64,000 nucleotides of DNA from Roseibium alexandrii DFL-11 (GTDB lineage Bacteria; Pseudomonadota; Alphaproteobacteria; Rhizobiales; Stappiaceae). The DNA is taken from the NCBI RefSeq assembly GCF_000158095.2, contig NZ_CM011002.1, positions 2,061,228 to 2,125,227 on the forward strand, given 5' to 3'. The translations under genes and the position numbers were made by a program. The first letter of the stretch is position 1. Every line of letters begins with the position of its first letter. Below the pieces are notes generated by a model. That model saw only the letters and a program-made list of their open reading frames with translations. It was not told the origin of the DNA and ran no database searches. Positions 1-9,228 of this stretch are shown here, one piece after another.

Positions 1-88
1 GTTTCGTGGTCCCGGATTTCACTCGTGCTCCCACAGGCACGAAATCTGAAAAGTACGGATCACTTACTTGTAAATCATATTGAGAAGT

Positions 89-117
89 TGGCGGCCTTTT
101 TGGCCGCCATTTTTTTT
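89..117 (+). terminator. Rho-independent terminator of an upstream gene
   Basis: A perfect 8-bp stem (TGGCGGCC / GGCCGCCA) with a TTTTT loop is followed by eight T residues. The T-tract is only on the plus strand, so it ends a plus-strand transcript entering from the left edge. Two short open frames from the edge, with stops at 46-48 and 81-83, could each be the 3' end of that gene. I cannot tell which, so no CDS is called there. Confidence 0.85.
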
Positions 118-145
118 CGGAAACGAACAATAAGAGCGCCTAAGT

Positions 146-970
146 TTATGGGGCTAAAATCATACCCTGGCGGGCGACAAGCGTGCCTGGGTGGACTGCT
201 TTTGCCGCAAGGCCGATTTCATCAAGAGCTTCGTCGGAGCGAGTCGGATCATGATGGAAGAGAACCGGTGTTTTGACGTTCGCAGTCTTTGCCAGTTCCA
301 CAGCCTTCTGCCAGGTCGAATGGCCCCATCCCTTGAACTTCTCATATTCGGCGTCGGTGTACATGGCATCATAGATCATGATATCTGCGCCTTCGACGAA
401 GGCAGGCAGAGCGGCATCAACATCCGGATCGCCATGCTCATGGTCCGTGATGATGCATATGGACTTGCCTTTGAAATCAAATCGATAGCCGCAGGCTCCA
501 CCAGGATGATTCAACCGGATCGTCCGGATCACAAGCTCATCGCGGCGCGGCAGCACATCTCCTGCCCGGAACGTCTTGAACTCCACTGCTTTCAAGGTCT
601 TGGCAGCCACCGGGAAAATCGGCGGCGACATGATGCGGCTGACGATATCCATCAGGCATGTGTCGTCCTGAAAGTGACCGGCCCAAGCAGTGACAGAAAA
701 ATTCGGATCATAGGCGGGCTTGAAGAATGGCAATCCGCAGATGTGATCCAAATGCGTGTGCGTAAACAGAAGATCGAAGGATCTGGTGCCAGCAGAGCAC
801 AGGTCCATTCCAAGGTTTCGGGCGCCGGAGCCGCAATCGATCAGAACCAGCGCATCTCCTGCCCGCAATTCAAAGCAGGAAGTTTCACCGCCATACCGCA
901 GAGTCTTCTGGCCGGGTGTCGGTGTGGACCCGCGGACTCCCCAACAACGAAGCGAAAAATTCTCTGCCAA
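146..970 (-). CDS. MBL-fold metallo-hydrolase
   Basis: A 274-residue metallo-beta-lactamase-fold hydrolase. The metal-binding motif HTHLDH (residues about 91-96) is followed by further His/Asp ligands around ITDHEHGD and a late HHDPTRSD segment, as in RNase Z and phosphodiesterase-like members. The N-terminal CWGVRGSTPTPG resembles the group often placed beside cyclic-nucleotide signalling genes. The start is a TTG at 970, 11 bp after the stop of the cyclic-nucleotide-binding gene and preceded by GGGAG. It is the last gene of a three-gene minus-strand operon. Substrate unknown. A phosphodiester such as a cyclic nucleotide is an inference from neighbours, not shown by sequence. Confidence 0.88.
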   Translation of the reverse strand: MAENFSLRCWGVRGSTPTPGQKTLRYGGETSCFELRAGDALVLIDCGSGARNLGMDLCSAGTRSFDLLFTHTHLDHICGLPFFKPAYDPNFSVTAWAGHFQDDTCLMDIVSRIMSPPIFPVAAKTLKAVEFKTFRAGDVLPRRDELVIRTIRLNHPGGACGYRFDFKGKSICIITDHEHGDPDVDAALPAFVEGADIMIYDAMYTDAEYEKFKGWGHSTWQKAVELAKTANVKTPVLFHHDPTRSDEALDEIGLAAKAVHPGTLVARQGMILAP

Positions 971-981
971 CCTGCTACTCC

Positions 982-1452
982 CTACCCGCCACTGTTTCCT
1001 TGGCGGGCTTCAGCCAGATCCCGGGTCGTCCGTTCCAGACGCATCGCCAGGGTCCGCATCACCTCAAGAGAAATATCCGGAAACTCATTTAAAAGCTTTA
1101 AGAAATCGTCTTTGGATACCATCAGGACGTCCATGCTGCTGGCGGCAACCAGGGTTGCCGTCCGCGGAACGTCGCAGAGAATGGCGATCTCGCCGACGAT
1201 CGAGTTCTCCGACACCTGGGCCACTTTTTTCTCCCCCGCAGGTGTGTTGACGAGAACGTCCGCGTCTCCGGACAAGATAATAAAGGCGCTGTCGCCCTCT
1301 TCACCTTGTGTGCAGAGGCGCTCACCGGTTTGAAACTCGGTCCGGTCGCTGATGAAAGCCAGCAAACGCAGTTTCGTGTCATCAATGCCGTGAAACAAAG
1401 GCACCTTACGCAGTGCTTCGACTTCGGTTTCCAGCGTCACATTTGTCTCCAT
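982..1452 (-). CDS. Cyclic nucleotide-binding domain protein
   Basis: A 156-residue protein that is almost entirely one cNMP-binding (CAP_ED) domain: the beta-roll runs from about residue 16 to 135, with the phosphate-binding cassette GEIAILCDVPRTATL (about 105-119) containing the conserved Glu and Arg. There is no DNA-binding helix-turn-helix after it, unlike CRP/FNR regulators, so it should act as a stand-alone ligand sensor, probably on its operon partners. It lies 81 bp downstream of the ABC exporter gene and 11 bp upstream of the MBL hydrolase. An adenylate cyclase is encoded 23 kb away in this window and could supply the ligand (inference). Confidence 0.9.
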   Translation of the reverse strand: METNVTLETEVEALRKVPLFHGIDDTKLRLLAFISDRTEFQTGERLCTQGEEGDSAFIILSGDADVLVNTPAGEKKVAQVSENSIVGEIAILCDVPRTATLVAASSMDVLMVSKDDFLKLLNEFPDISLEVMRTLAMRLERTTRDLAEARQGNSGG

Positions 1453-1533
1453 GAGCCGGTTGATCGGCTCTTTTCGTGTTATTCCCCTTGGTACCGGCCT
1501 GTTCAGCCGAATGACTGCCTGTTCGGCTTATTA

Positions 1534-4119
1534 TTATGTTTCACTCTCCGACAGCCGCCCCTGTTCCAGGGTGTAGCGATGCTCGAATTCAGCGGCGATA
1601 TCTGCATTGGAAGTCCCGAACAGAAGCGTCCTTCCGGACAATATGCTCCTGAGGTTTTCGCGCAAGGCCTTGTCTTCTTCCGTCATGCCGGTCGCAACAT
1701 CATCGAGGATGGTTGTCGGCGCGTTTTTCAGAAGGCCGCGAACAAGCGCGATCCGCCGGCGCTGGCCCGCGGACAGCCGCGACCCTGAAACGCCGACATG
1801 GAACCCAAAGCCTGCAAAAATGATCGGTTGGCGCAGACCCGTCTCTTCCACGATTGACCGGATAACGGCGTCGATGCGCCTGCGGGCGTCGCGCCGGTCG
1901 ACACGTGGACGACCGAAGAGAAGATTGTCTTCAATCGTCAGCGGCGGCAGATAGACCTCCGGATCGAAGGCCAGGAACTCATCGTTGTCCTTGACGACGG
2001 TCTCCAGGAATTTCGAACGCGCTGCAATGATTTCGGCCTTGAGCTCATCCGTCATCACACCCAAGCGGTGGCGGGCCGGCACCAGTTTGAACGCGAGGCC
2101 CGTCAGCCGTGACTTGTCGTTGTCTGAGAGACCAGGCCGGGTTTGTCCAGACCGGGCAATCCGCACCATGCGCTCAAAGTCCGGCAGCTCCTCCTGCGTG
2201 ATGAATGAATACGACCCAAGCAGGCCGCTGCTGCCCGACACGTTGGAGAAGAGCTCCAGCATGGTTTCTGCAATCTGGACCCCGATATCCTGTAGCTTTT
2301 TATCGAAACCGTTACTCGACAGGAAGCTTTTCACCACCGGCAAATCAGGTACTTGATCCATCGTGATGTCGGCATCGGACGGCACAGCAAAAAACAGGTT
2401 GTCAGCAAGGCTGGCGCTGGCATTAAAGGTGGACGGATCCCACAGCTCCACAAGGCCAGCGAGGGTCGGGTCGGCAGCAATCCGTGCGACCAGTTCCTTG
2501 CGGACATTCAAGATGCGCCCGGCGAACGTGTCGTTCATGGACGGATCAAAACGCGACTGAAGACCGAGACGGTAGATATCGGCATCCAGCTGGACCGCCC
2601 CCAGCAGCTCCAGTGCCTTCAAATCGAGCGCGTCGATATCGGTGACGCCGGCCTTTTTGAGATCATGCCAATCGGCGGCGAGGTCGTAAGATGGGTTTTT
2701 GGTTTCGGCGGCCTCGCTCAGACTGCGTTTATAGACCTTCAGTTGCTCACCCGTGCGCTCGACATTCGTCAACGGCCGGTGACGCAGACCGTAATAGAGG
2801 TTTTCGCGGATCGTCCCGGTCCACACATGTACCGCGCCACCGACATAGGCGATCTCGCGGCCAAGTGTGGAGTCCGTCAGCTTGTCCAGATCGTGTTCGC
2901 CAATATAGACCTTTCCGCTCAAGGGAGAGACCAATCCGGCCGCGAGCTGTAACACTTCCGCCCGTCCGGAACCATCCGGCCCCATCACCGCGCAAGCCGT
3001 TCCGTCCAACACCTTCAAGGTGATATCCGTCACCTCCTGGCCAGCCGCACCACCGGAGAACGTGACGCTTTCGAACTTCACGTCGCCTTTTAGATCAACG
3101 GTTTCATCATTGGTCAGCCGATCGGTGTCGTGAATGTCGGCGGGATCGAAGTTCTCGACGACGGTCTGATACTTGATGCCAACGTCAACCGTCATCTGGT
3201 AGTAGGCGAGCAGCTCTTTCCAGGGGCCCGCGAGGTCCTTGTAGGCCGCGATCACCGCGAGCAAAGCACCCATGCTGAGGTCGCCCTGGATCACAAGATA
3301 GCCGCCGATCATATAGAAAAAGAACGGCGTCAGCTGGTTCATGAAGTTATTGAGAAACTTAATGAAATACTTCCGGTTATAAATCTCGTACCGGATCTTG
3401 AAGTTCTCGTAGAGGCGGTCGGAGAGGTCTGCAGAATGCCAGGCGGATGCGTCGTTGGCATGAATTTCCGCAACACCCGTGATCCCCTCACCCACCTTGT
3501 CGGCAATGACCCGGATGTTTTTTACGCGCTTGCGGGAGAGCTCAGCCACCTTCCGCTGGAGGATCGGGATGATGTAGCCCTGCACCGGATATGAGGCGAC
3601 GGCAGCCAAACCCAGCAGGGGATCCTGCATGAAAATAAAGCCGAGCTGCACAATCAGCATGCCGCCCTGGTAAGCGGGCAGAGCAAACGCCTCACCGACG
3701 AACCCGCCGACGTCTTCCACCTCTGACGTGATCATCGGAATGATCTCGCCGGAGCTCACCTTTCGAAAGTGCGGCAGCCGAAACCTGAGAACGCGCTGAA
3801 ACAGTTCAAAGCGCAATCGGCGCAGCATCCGCTCGCCAAGCCGTCCCTTGTAGACGTTGAGGTAAAATTTCAGACCGTTGGAAACAACAACCAGAAACAG
3901 AAATATGCAGCACAAAAGGAACAGATACGGGATCTGGTCGAAGTCGAAACCGAAAAACGTCCGCGGAAAATTGTCCCCTTCCACGGCGTCATTGATGATC
4001 AGTTTCGGCAGTTCGAGAAGGATGTAAATGACGGGATAGGTCAGCACCGTGACCATGAGAATGTAGATTTGCTGACGTGAGCTGTACTTCCAAATGAAGC
4101 TAAAAAGGCTTTTTTCCAT
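1534..4119 (-). CDS. ABC exporter-like protein with degenerate, enlarged ATPase domain
   Basis: An 861-residue half-transporter: an ABC exporter membrane domain (about residues 15-320, several hydrophobic segments) fused to a nucleotide-binding domain (about 345-855). The ATPase motifs are abnormal. Walker A reads GPDGSGRA (380-387) with the catalytic Lys replaced by Arg and Ser/Thr by Ala. The signature LSAGQ (782-786) is kept. Walker B ends ILDD, with Asp in place of the catalytic Glu, and no switch His is seen after FGTSN. About 290 extra residues separate Walker A from the signature. This stretch carries three related motifs: TIRENLYYG (436), SLADNLFFA (570) and TIEDNLLFG (728). An upstream ATG at 4149 would add ten residues. 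It heads the operon with a cNMP-binding protein and an MBL hydrolase. ATP hydrolysis is doubtful; substrate unknown. Confidence 0.85.
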   Translation of the reverse strand: MEKSLFSFIWKYSSRQQIYILMVTVLTYPVIYILLELPKLIINDAVEGDNFPRTFFGFDFDQIPYLFLLCCIFLFLVVVSNGLKFYLNVYKGRLGERMLRRLRFELFQRVLRFRLPHFRKVSSGEIIPMITSEVEDVGGFVGEAFALPAYQGGMLIVQLGFIFMQDPLLGLAAVASYPVQGYIIPILQRKVAELSRKRVKNIRVIADKVGEGITGVAEIHANDASAWHSADLSDRLYENFKIRYEIYNRKYFIKFLNNFMNQLTPFFFYMIGGYLVIQGDLSMGALLAVIAAYKDLAGPWKELLAYYQMTVDVGIKYQTVVENFDPADIHDTDRLTNDETVDLKGDVKFESVTFSGGAAGQEVTDITLKVLDGTACAVMGPDGSGRAEVLQLAAGLVSPLSGKVYIGEHDLDKLTDSTLGREIAYVGGAVHVWTGTIRENLYYGLRHRPLTNVERTGEQLKVYKRSLSEAAETKNPSYDLAADWHDLKKAGVTDIDALDLKALELLGAVQLDADIYRLGLQSRFDPSMNDTFAGRILNVRKELVARIAADPTLAGLVELWDPSTFNASASLADNLFFAVPSDADITMDQVPDLPVVKSFLSSNGFDKKLQDIGVQIAETMLELFSNVSGSSGLLGSYSFITQEELPDFERMVRIARSGQTRPGLSDNDKSRLTGLAFKLVPARHRLGVMTDELKAEIIAARSKFLETVVKDNDEFLAFDPEVYLPPLTIEDNLLFGRPRVDRRDARRRIDAVIRSIVEETGLRQPIIFAGFGFHVGVSGSRLSAGQRRRIALVRGLLKNAPTTILDDVATGMTEEDKALRENLRSILSGRTLLFGTSNADIAAEFEHRYTLEQGRLSESET

Positions 4120-4349
4120 CAGCTTATCCGACTCGGTCCGGCACAACATTATGGCAGGCGCTTTGATGTGGATACATCAAAAAACATCAAATAAACGCGC
4201 CAACCCTGATCGGTCCCTGCAACTCAATCTTTAAATCTTTGAGCCGCTTCCTGTCGATAGTCATCCGATGATCTGATATCTGGACGTGACAACCGCGGCT
4301 CTTATGAGACATAAAGCCTGCGGGGCCGCATTACAATTCCAGGGGCAGT

Positions 4350-5567
4350 ATGAGTTCCACGACACCGAAGATCCTGATTTACAGCCACGACTCGTTTGGG
4401 CTGGGACATCTCCGACGCTGCCGCGCAATTGCACAATCCCTCGTCGGTGACTTCAGCACCCTGTCTGTCCTGATCTTGTCCGGCTCGCCAATCATCGGCA
4501 GTTTTGAATTCCGCTCCCGCGTCGATTTCGTCCGTATTCCCGGTGTCATTAAACTGCGGAATGGCGAATACACGCCCCTTTCCCTGCACATCAATATCGA
4601 TCAGACCCTCGCAATCCGCTCGTCAATCATTGAACACACAGCTGAGGTTTTTGATCCGGACATCTTTATTGTCGACAAGGAGCCAACAGGCCTGCGCGGT
4701 GAAGTGCTCGGCACCCTGGAAGCTTTGAAAAAAACGGATACACGCCTCGTGCTCGGTTTGCGCGACGTCATGGACGATCCGGAAACTCTCACCGAAGAAT
4801 GGGATCGCAAGAACGTCTACCCGGCGCTGGAAGATCTCTACGACGAGATCTGGGTCTATGGGCCTGAGGGAATTTGTGATCCCCTCGACGGCATTGACGT
4901 GTCGCCAAAGATCACAGACAAGCTCCGCTACACCGGCTATCTGCGGCGCAGCTTGCCCAAATCGGCGGAAGACCAGCCTGCACCGGCGCCGTTTGAAGAA
5001 GAGCCTTATATCCTTGTGACACCCGGCGGCGGTGGCGACGGCGTGGAAATGGTTGATTGGGTCATGCGCGCCTATGAAGCGCGGCAACGCCCTCTGTTCC
5101 CTGCGCTGATTGTGCTTGGCCCGTTTATGCCCGCCGCGGCAGCGGCTGATTTCACCGAACGTGCTGAGCACCTTCGCGATGTGGAAGTTTTGCGGTTTAC
5201 CCCGCAAATCGAACCGTACCTTGCGAATGCAACGGCCATTGTTGGCATGGGCGGCTACAACACCTTCTGCGAGATCCTCTCCTTCGACAAACCGACTTTG
5301 ATGGTCCCGCGTGTCGTGCCACGCCGCGAACAGGCCATCCGGGCAGAGCGCGCCGAACAGAGTAATTTGTTGAAGGTTCTACCGATTGAGCGGTATCCGG
5401 ATGTCGACCTGATGGCCGAAGCCTTGTCGGAGTTGCCGCAAATGGCACCACCCAGCACAGCCGGTGTCGACAATCTGCTTGGCGGTCTCGATGTCATCGG
5501 CCAACGAGTTGGAGACATTTTCGCTGAACGGCAGGAAACGCTTGCCCCCAAGCTGGTAAACTTCTAA
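4350..5567 (+). CDS. MurG-like glycosyltransferase
   Basis: A 405-residue GT-B fold glycosyltransferase. The N-terminal acceptor domain opens with ILIYSHDSFGLGHLRR. The C-terminal half has the GT28/MurG-like donor site: the glycine-rich TPGGGGDG near residue 225 and the GGYNT...E...PTLMVPRVVPRREQ block near 300-330. First gene of a plus-strand cluster (4350-11425) of four glycosyltransferases, a methyltransferase and a deacetylase-like protein, probably building or decorating a cell-surface glycan or glycolipid. It is divergent from the ABC exporter operon, with 230 bp between them that must hold both promoters. Sugar donor and acceptor unknown. Confidence 0.87.
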   Translation: MSSTTPKILIYSHDSFGLGHLRRCRAIAQSLVGDFSTLSVLILSGSPIIGSFEFRSRVDFVRIPGVIKLRNGEYTPLSLHINIDQTLAIRSSIIEHTAEVFDPDIFIVDKEPTGLRGEVLGTLEALKKTDTRLVLGLRDVMDDPETLTEEWDRKNVYPALEDLYDEIWVYGPEGICDPLDGIDVSPKITDKLRYTGYLRRSLPKSAEDQPAPAPFEEEPYILVTPGGGGDGVEMVDWVMRAYEARQRPLFPALIVLGPFMPAAAAADFTERAEHLRDVEVLRFTPQIEPYLANATAIVGMGGYNTFCEILSFDKPTLMVPRVVPRREQAIRAERAEQSNLLKVLPIERYPDVDLMAEALSELPQMAPPSTAGVDNLLGGLDVIGQRVGDIFAERQETLAPKLVNF

Positions 5568-5613
5568 CCGCTGCCCACGCCCCGTTTTACCCCGTCGATC
5601 CGAAGTCAACCAA

Positions 5614-6834
5614 ATGTCCCGAATTGCTGTTGTGATGAAAGGCTATCCACGCCTTTCCGAAACCTTTATTGCCCAGGAAATTCTTGGCCTGGAACGGCGG
5701 GGCATCGACTTTCTGATCGTCGCACTTCGCCAGCCGTACGACCCTTACATTCACGACCTGCACCGTCAGATCTCGGCGGAGGTCATGTACTTGCCGGAGT
5801 ATGTGAAGGACGATCCGGCGCGTGTTGCCCGCGCGAAAAAGTGGGCCGAGGCGCAACCGACCTATGAAGCGGCGAAGGCCTTGTTCGATGCAGATTTCTC
5901 CCACGAAAGCAACGCCAACCGGCAGCGCCGCTGGGCGCAGGGCTGCGTATTTGCGCATGAACTGCCCGAGGACATAACCTGGATCCACACCCATTATCTG
6001 CACACACCCTGCTCGGCTTCGCGCTATGCGGCGCATCTGTCCGGCCGCCGCTGGTCCTTTTCCGCCCACGCCAAGGACATCTGGACCAGCCCGGAGTGGG
6101 ATCTGCGCACGAAACTCGACGACGCAGAATGGGGTGTGACTTGTACCGGCGTCAACGCGAAGTACCTGAAAAGCCTTTGCAGCAATCCGGACAAGGTTGA
6201 GCTTGTTTATCACGGCCTGGATTTTTGCTGCTTTCCAATGCCGTCCGAGAAACCGTCCACCAAGGACGGCAGCGGTGCACCGGTTCAATTGATTTCCGTG
6301 GGCCGTGCGGTGGAAAAGAAAGGCTACAATGATCTATTGACAGCCCTTTCGAAACTGCCCGAAGACCTCAACTGGCATTTCACCCACATCGGCGGCGGCG
6401 CGCTCTCAGAAAAACTGAAGGAACGCGCGGACCGTCTGGGGTTGTCCGATAAGATCACCTGGCGCGGAGCGCAACCGCGTGAGGAAGTCATCAGCTCTTG
6501 CCAGAAGGCGGACCTTTTTGTTCTACCCTCCAAACTCACCAAATCCGGTGACCGGGACGGCATTCCGAACGTGCTGGTGGAAGCCCAATCGATGGGCATT
6601 TGCTGCCTGTCGACAAGCGTTTCGGCCATCCCTGAGCTGATTACCGATGGCGAGACAGGCCGCCTTGTGCCGCCCGCCGACCCCAAGACCCTTGCCAAGT
6701 CGCTGGAAGACCTGATTAAAAACCCGGGTGAGCGGGACCGGCTTGGCAAAGCCTCTGCCGAAAATGTCCGGACAAACTTTGCGACCGAGCCGGGCCTGGA
6801 TCATCTGGCGGAGAAGTTCCGCAAACTGTTGTAG
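5614..6834 (+). CDS. Glycosyltransferase family 4
   Basis: A 406-residue GT4-type retaining glycosyltransferase. The N-terminus MKGYPRLSETFIAQE is the acceptor-domain signature shared with WcaL/EpsF-like enzymes of exopolysaccharide synthesis. The C-terminal domain holds ISVGRAVEKKGY and the donor-binding E-x7-E region near DGIPNVLVEAQSMG. It starts 46 bp after the previous glycosyltransferase and ends 26 bp before the next, so the cluster is probably one transcript. Specificity cannot be read from the sequence. Confidence 0.9.
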   Translation: MSRIAVVMKGYPRLSETFIAQEILGLERRGIDFLIVALRQPYDPYIHDLHRQISAEVMYLPEYVKDDPARVARAKKWAEAQPTYEAAKALFDADFSHESNANRQRRWAQGCVFAHELPEDITWIHTHYLHTPCSASRYAAHLSGRRWSFSAHAKDIWTSPEWDLRTKLDDAEWGVTCTGVNAKYLKSLCSNPDKVELVYHGLDFCCFPMPSEKPSTKDGSGAPVQLISVGRAVEKKGYNDLLTALSKLPEDLNWHFTHIGGGALSEKLKERADRLGLSDKITWRGAQPREEVISSCQKADLFVLPSKLTKSGDRDGIPNVLVEAQSMGICCLSTSVSAIPELITDGETGRLVPPADPKTLAKSLEDLIKNPGERDRLGKASAENVRTNFATEPGLDHLAEKFRKLL

Positions 6835-6860
6835 CAGCTCATGAGAATCGAGGTCTTGCG

Positions 6861-8006
6861 GTGAAGATCGCCTTCACAGCTCCAATGAAGCCGCTGGACG
6901 ACCCAACCCCGTCCGGAGACCGCACCATGGGCCGTCTGATCGTGAAAGCGCTGGAGTTCGGCGGCCATGAGGTTCACACGGCAACCCGCTTCCAGGCCTG
7001 GCGCAAGAACGGCGGCGATGCCGAACTTTTGTCCGTCAAATCGGCAGCCCTGCAAGAAGCAGAGCGCGTTGGGGATGTTTGGGAGCAAGAAGGCTACCAG
7101 CCGGACATTTTTCTGACCTATCACCTCTATCACAAGGCTCCCGACTGGATCGGGCCAGCGCTGGCGGACCGGTTCAACATCCCCTTTGCGGTAATCGAGG
7201 CGAGCCGCGCACGCAAACGGCGCACAGGTCCCTGGGCGATCGGGTTTCAGGGCGCTGATGACGCCCTGACGCGTGCCGACGGGATCGCCGCACTTCATGA
7301 CTGGGACCGGGACCGGCTGCTGCCTTTCTTCGAAGAAACCGGCACCGACCCGGCGCAGCGCCTGCGCACCGTTCTCCCCTTTCTGGATCTTTCGGCATTT
7401 GCAAAGCCCCAATCATCGCGGCCAGTGCCGGAACCACCTTTTAGACTGCTCACGGTCGGCATGATGCGCGAGGGCGACAAAACGGCGTCCTACGAAGTTC
7501 TGGCAGCGGCCCTCGGCCAGCTATCCGACTTGCCGTGGCATCTCACAATTGTTGGCGACGGCCCCAACCGCGACGCGATTTTGGGCCAGTTACCCAAGGA
7601 CCGAATTGCCTGGCTGGGAGCCCTACCGCCCGAGCAGGTCATTGCCGAATACCCGAAGCACGACCTCTTCGTTTGGCCGGCGATCCGCGAGAGCTTCGGC
7701 TTTGTGCTTTTGGAAGCCCAGGCCTCCAGCCTTGGCGTTGTTGCCGGCGATGCGCTCGGTGTACCGGAAATCGTCGCAAACGGCACGACTGGCCTGCTCG
7801 CGCCCGAGGGAGACGCGCCAGCCTTTGCTGAAAGATTGCGCCAGCTGCTCACCGATCCGCAGCGCGTCCGGTCGTTTGGAGAAGCTGCAAGAGCCCGCAT
7901 GTTTGCATTACATTCTCTGGATGCAGGTGCCCGCCGCCTTGACGCCTTTCTGAATTGCGCACTAGACCACTACAAACGCTTGTCCGATCAACCCAAGGAT
8001 CGCTGA
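6861..8006 (+). CDS. Glycosyltransferase family 4
   Basis: A 381-residue GT4-like glycosyltransferase. The N-terminus KIAFTAPMKPLDDPTPSGDR matches the family's first strand and a loop that often binds acceptor. The C-terminal domain has LTVGMMREGDK and the donor-site run ESFGFVLLEAQASSLG with the paired Glu residues. The start is GTG at 6861; an ATG at 6841 hits a stop after seven codons. It is followed after only 5 bp by the next glycosyltransferase. Sequence is distinct from the gene at 5614, so this is probably a different linkage in the same glycan. Confidence 0.88.
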   Translation: MKIAFTAPMKPLDDPTPSGDRTMGRLIVKALEFGGHEVHTATRFQAWRKNGGDAELLSVKSAALQEAERVGDVWEQEGYQPDIFLTYHLYHKAPDWIGPALADRFNIPFAVIEASRARKRRTGPWAIGFQGADDALTRADGIAALHDWDRDRLLPFFEETGTDPAQRLRTVLPFLDLSAFAKPQSSRPVPEPPFRLLTVGMMREGDKTASYEVLAAALGQLSDLPWHLTIVGDGPNRDAILGQLPKDRIAWLGALPPEQVIAEYPKHDLFVWPAIRESFGFVLLEAQASSLGVVAGDALGVPEIVANGTTGLLAPEGDAPAFAERLRQLLTDPQRVRSFGEAARARMFALHSLDAGARRLDAFLNCALDHYKRLSDQPKDR

Positions 8007-8011
8007 TCATC

Positions 8012-9169
8012 ATGTCGCTGACCGCTTTCATCTATGTCCAACATCTTCTGGGGACGGGCCATGTGGTCCGGGCAACGGCGATCGGCAAGAAACTCGCGGA
8101 ACGCGGCGTTAACGTGACGCTCGCCTCCGGCAACCAGATCCCGCCGACACTGGATGTGGAAGGGCTGGAGGTTCTGGAACTTCCCGGCGCCAAGACGGCA
8201 AACGCGGAGTTTTCCCGTCTGATCACACTGGACGGCAAGGATCTGGATGATGAGTGGCGTGCCATGCGCACAGCCGAAACGCTGAATGCCTTCGCCGCCA
8301 AGCCCTACGATCTTCTCCTGACCGAGACTTATCCTTTCGGGCGCCGGCAATTCGAGTTCGAGCTCTCGGTTCTTATGGATACGGCCAAGGCGAGAGCCAA
8401 CCCGCCAATCATCGCAAGCTCCATCCGCGACATTCTCGTACCCAAGCAGCAGCTCTGGAAAGAGGAATGGATGGCCGACAAGGCGCGCGATTATTTCGAC
8501 AAGGTGCTGATTCACGCCGACCCGGATTTCATCACTCTGGCCGACAGCTTTCCGTTCGCCCACAAGATTGAGGATCTTCTGGCCTACACCGGCTATGTGG
8601 TTCGCGAAGGCGACCGGCCGGAGCCGCCGGAAGGCGACGGCGAGGACGAGGTTGTTGTCTCCTGTGGCGGCGGGGCCATGTCCGAAAGCCTCTTGAGCGC
8701 GGCCATTGATGCCCGTCCCCTGTCCCGGCGCGCCGAAGACTGCACTTGGCGGGTGCTCGCCGGTCACAATGTGCCGGAAGACGAGTTCCAGGCGTACAAG
8801 GCCCGTGCGGGCGAAGGGGTCATCGTGGAACGGGCCCGTCCCGATTTTCCGGGTCTTTTGAACCGGGCCCGGCTTTCCATCAGCCAGGGCGGCTACAACA
8901 CCGTTCTGGATGTTCTGGAAGCCGGGGTTCCATCCGTGATCGTGCCGTTTGCGCTCGCAACGGAAACCGAACAGGAGCAGCGCGCGAAGGCGTTGGCCAA
9001 CCATGGCCGCGTTGTCGTCGCCAGCGAGGACATGCTGACACCGGAACGCCTGGCTGCGGCCGCCGACGATGCGCTGGCCCTGCCGCGCAGTCACCACAAG
9101 GTGCTTCTGGGCGGCGCGGACCGCAGCGCGGACATTCTGATGGACTTGCTCAAGGCACGGGCGGCTTGA
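8012..9169 (+). CDS. MurG-like glycosyltransferase
   Basis: A 385-residue GT-B enzyme related in layout to the one at 4350. The N-terminal FIYVQHLLGTGHVVRA corresponds to the G-x-GH acceptor loop. The C-terminal half has VVSCGGGAMSE and the GGYNTVLDVLEAGVPSVIVP donor block followed by TEQEQR. ATG at 8012 is chosen because it lies 5 bp after the preceding stop; a longer frame from 7955 would overlap that gene by 52 bp and adds non-family residues. Two MurG-like enzymes in one cluster suggest addition of nucleotide-linked sugars to a lipid or small acceptor (inference). Confidence 0.88.
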   Translation: MSLTAFIYVQHLLGTGHVVRATAIGKKLAERGVNVTLASGNQIPPTLDVEGLEVLELPGAKTANAEFSRLITLDGKDLDDEWRAMRTAETLNAFAAKPYDLLLTETYPFGRRQFEFELSVLMDTAKARANPPIIASSIRDILVPKQQLWKEEWMADKARDYFDKVLIHADPDFITLADSFPFAHKIEDLLAYTGYVVREGDRPEPPEGDGEDEVVVSCGGGAMSESLLSAAIDARPLSRRAEDCTWRVLAGHNVPEDEFQAYKARAGEGVIVERARPDFPGLLNRARLSISQGGYNTVLDVLEAGVPSVIVPFALATETEQEQRAKALANHGRVVVASEDMLTPERLAAAADDALALPRSHHKVLLGGADRSADILMDLLKARAA

Positions 9170-9228
9170 CCATCACAGTGTGAACCGGTCACCTTTCGAA
9201 AGCATCGGCACCCAGTGGAGAACAGGTC

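Noticed and set aside
191..1333. 380-codon plus-strand open frame
   Set aside because: It lies antisense to the MBL hydrolase and CNB genes, with composition of a shadow frame in GC-rich DNA and no family features.
7988..9097. 369-codon minus-strand open frame
   Set aside because: Fully antisense to a clear MurG-like glycosyltransferase; no motifs of its own.
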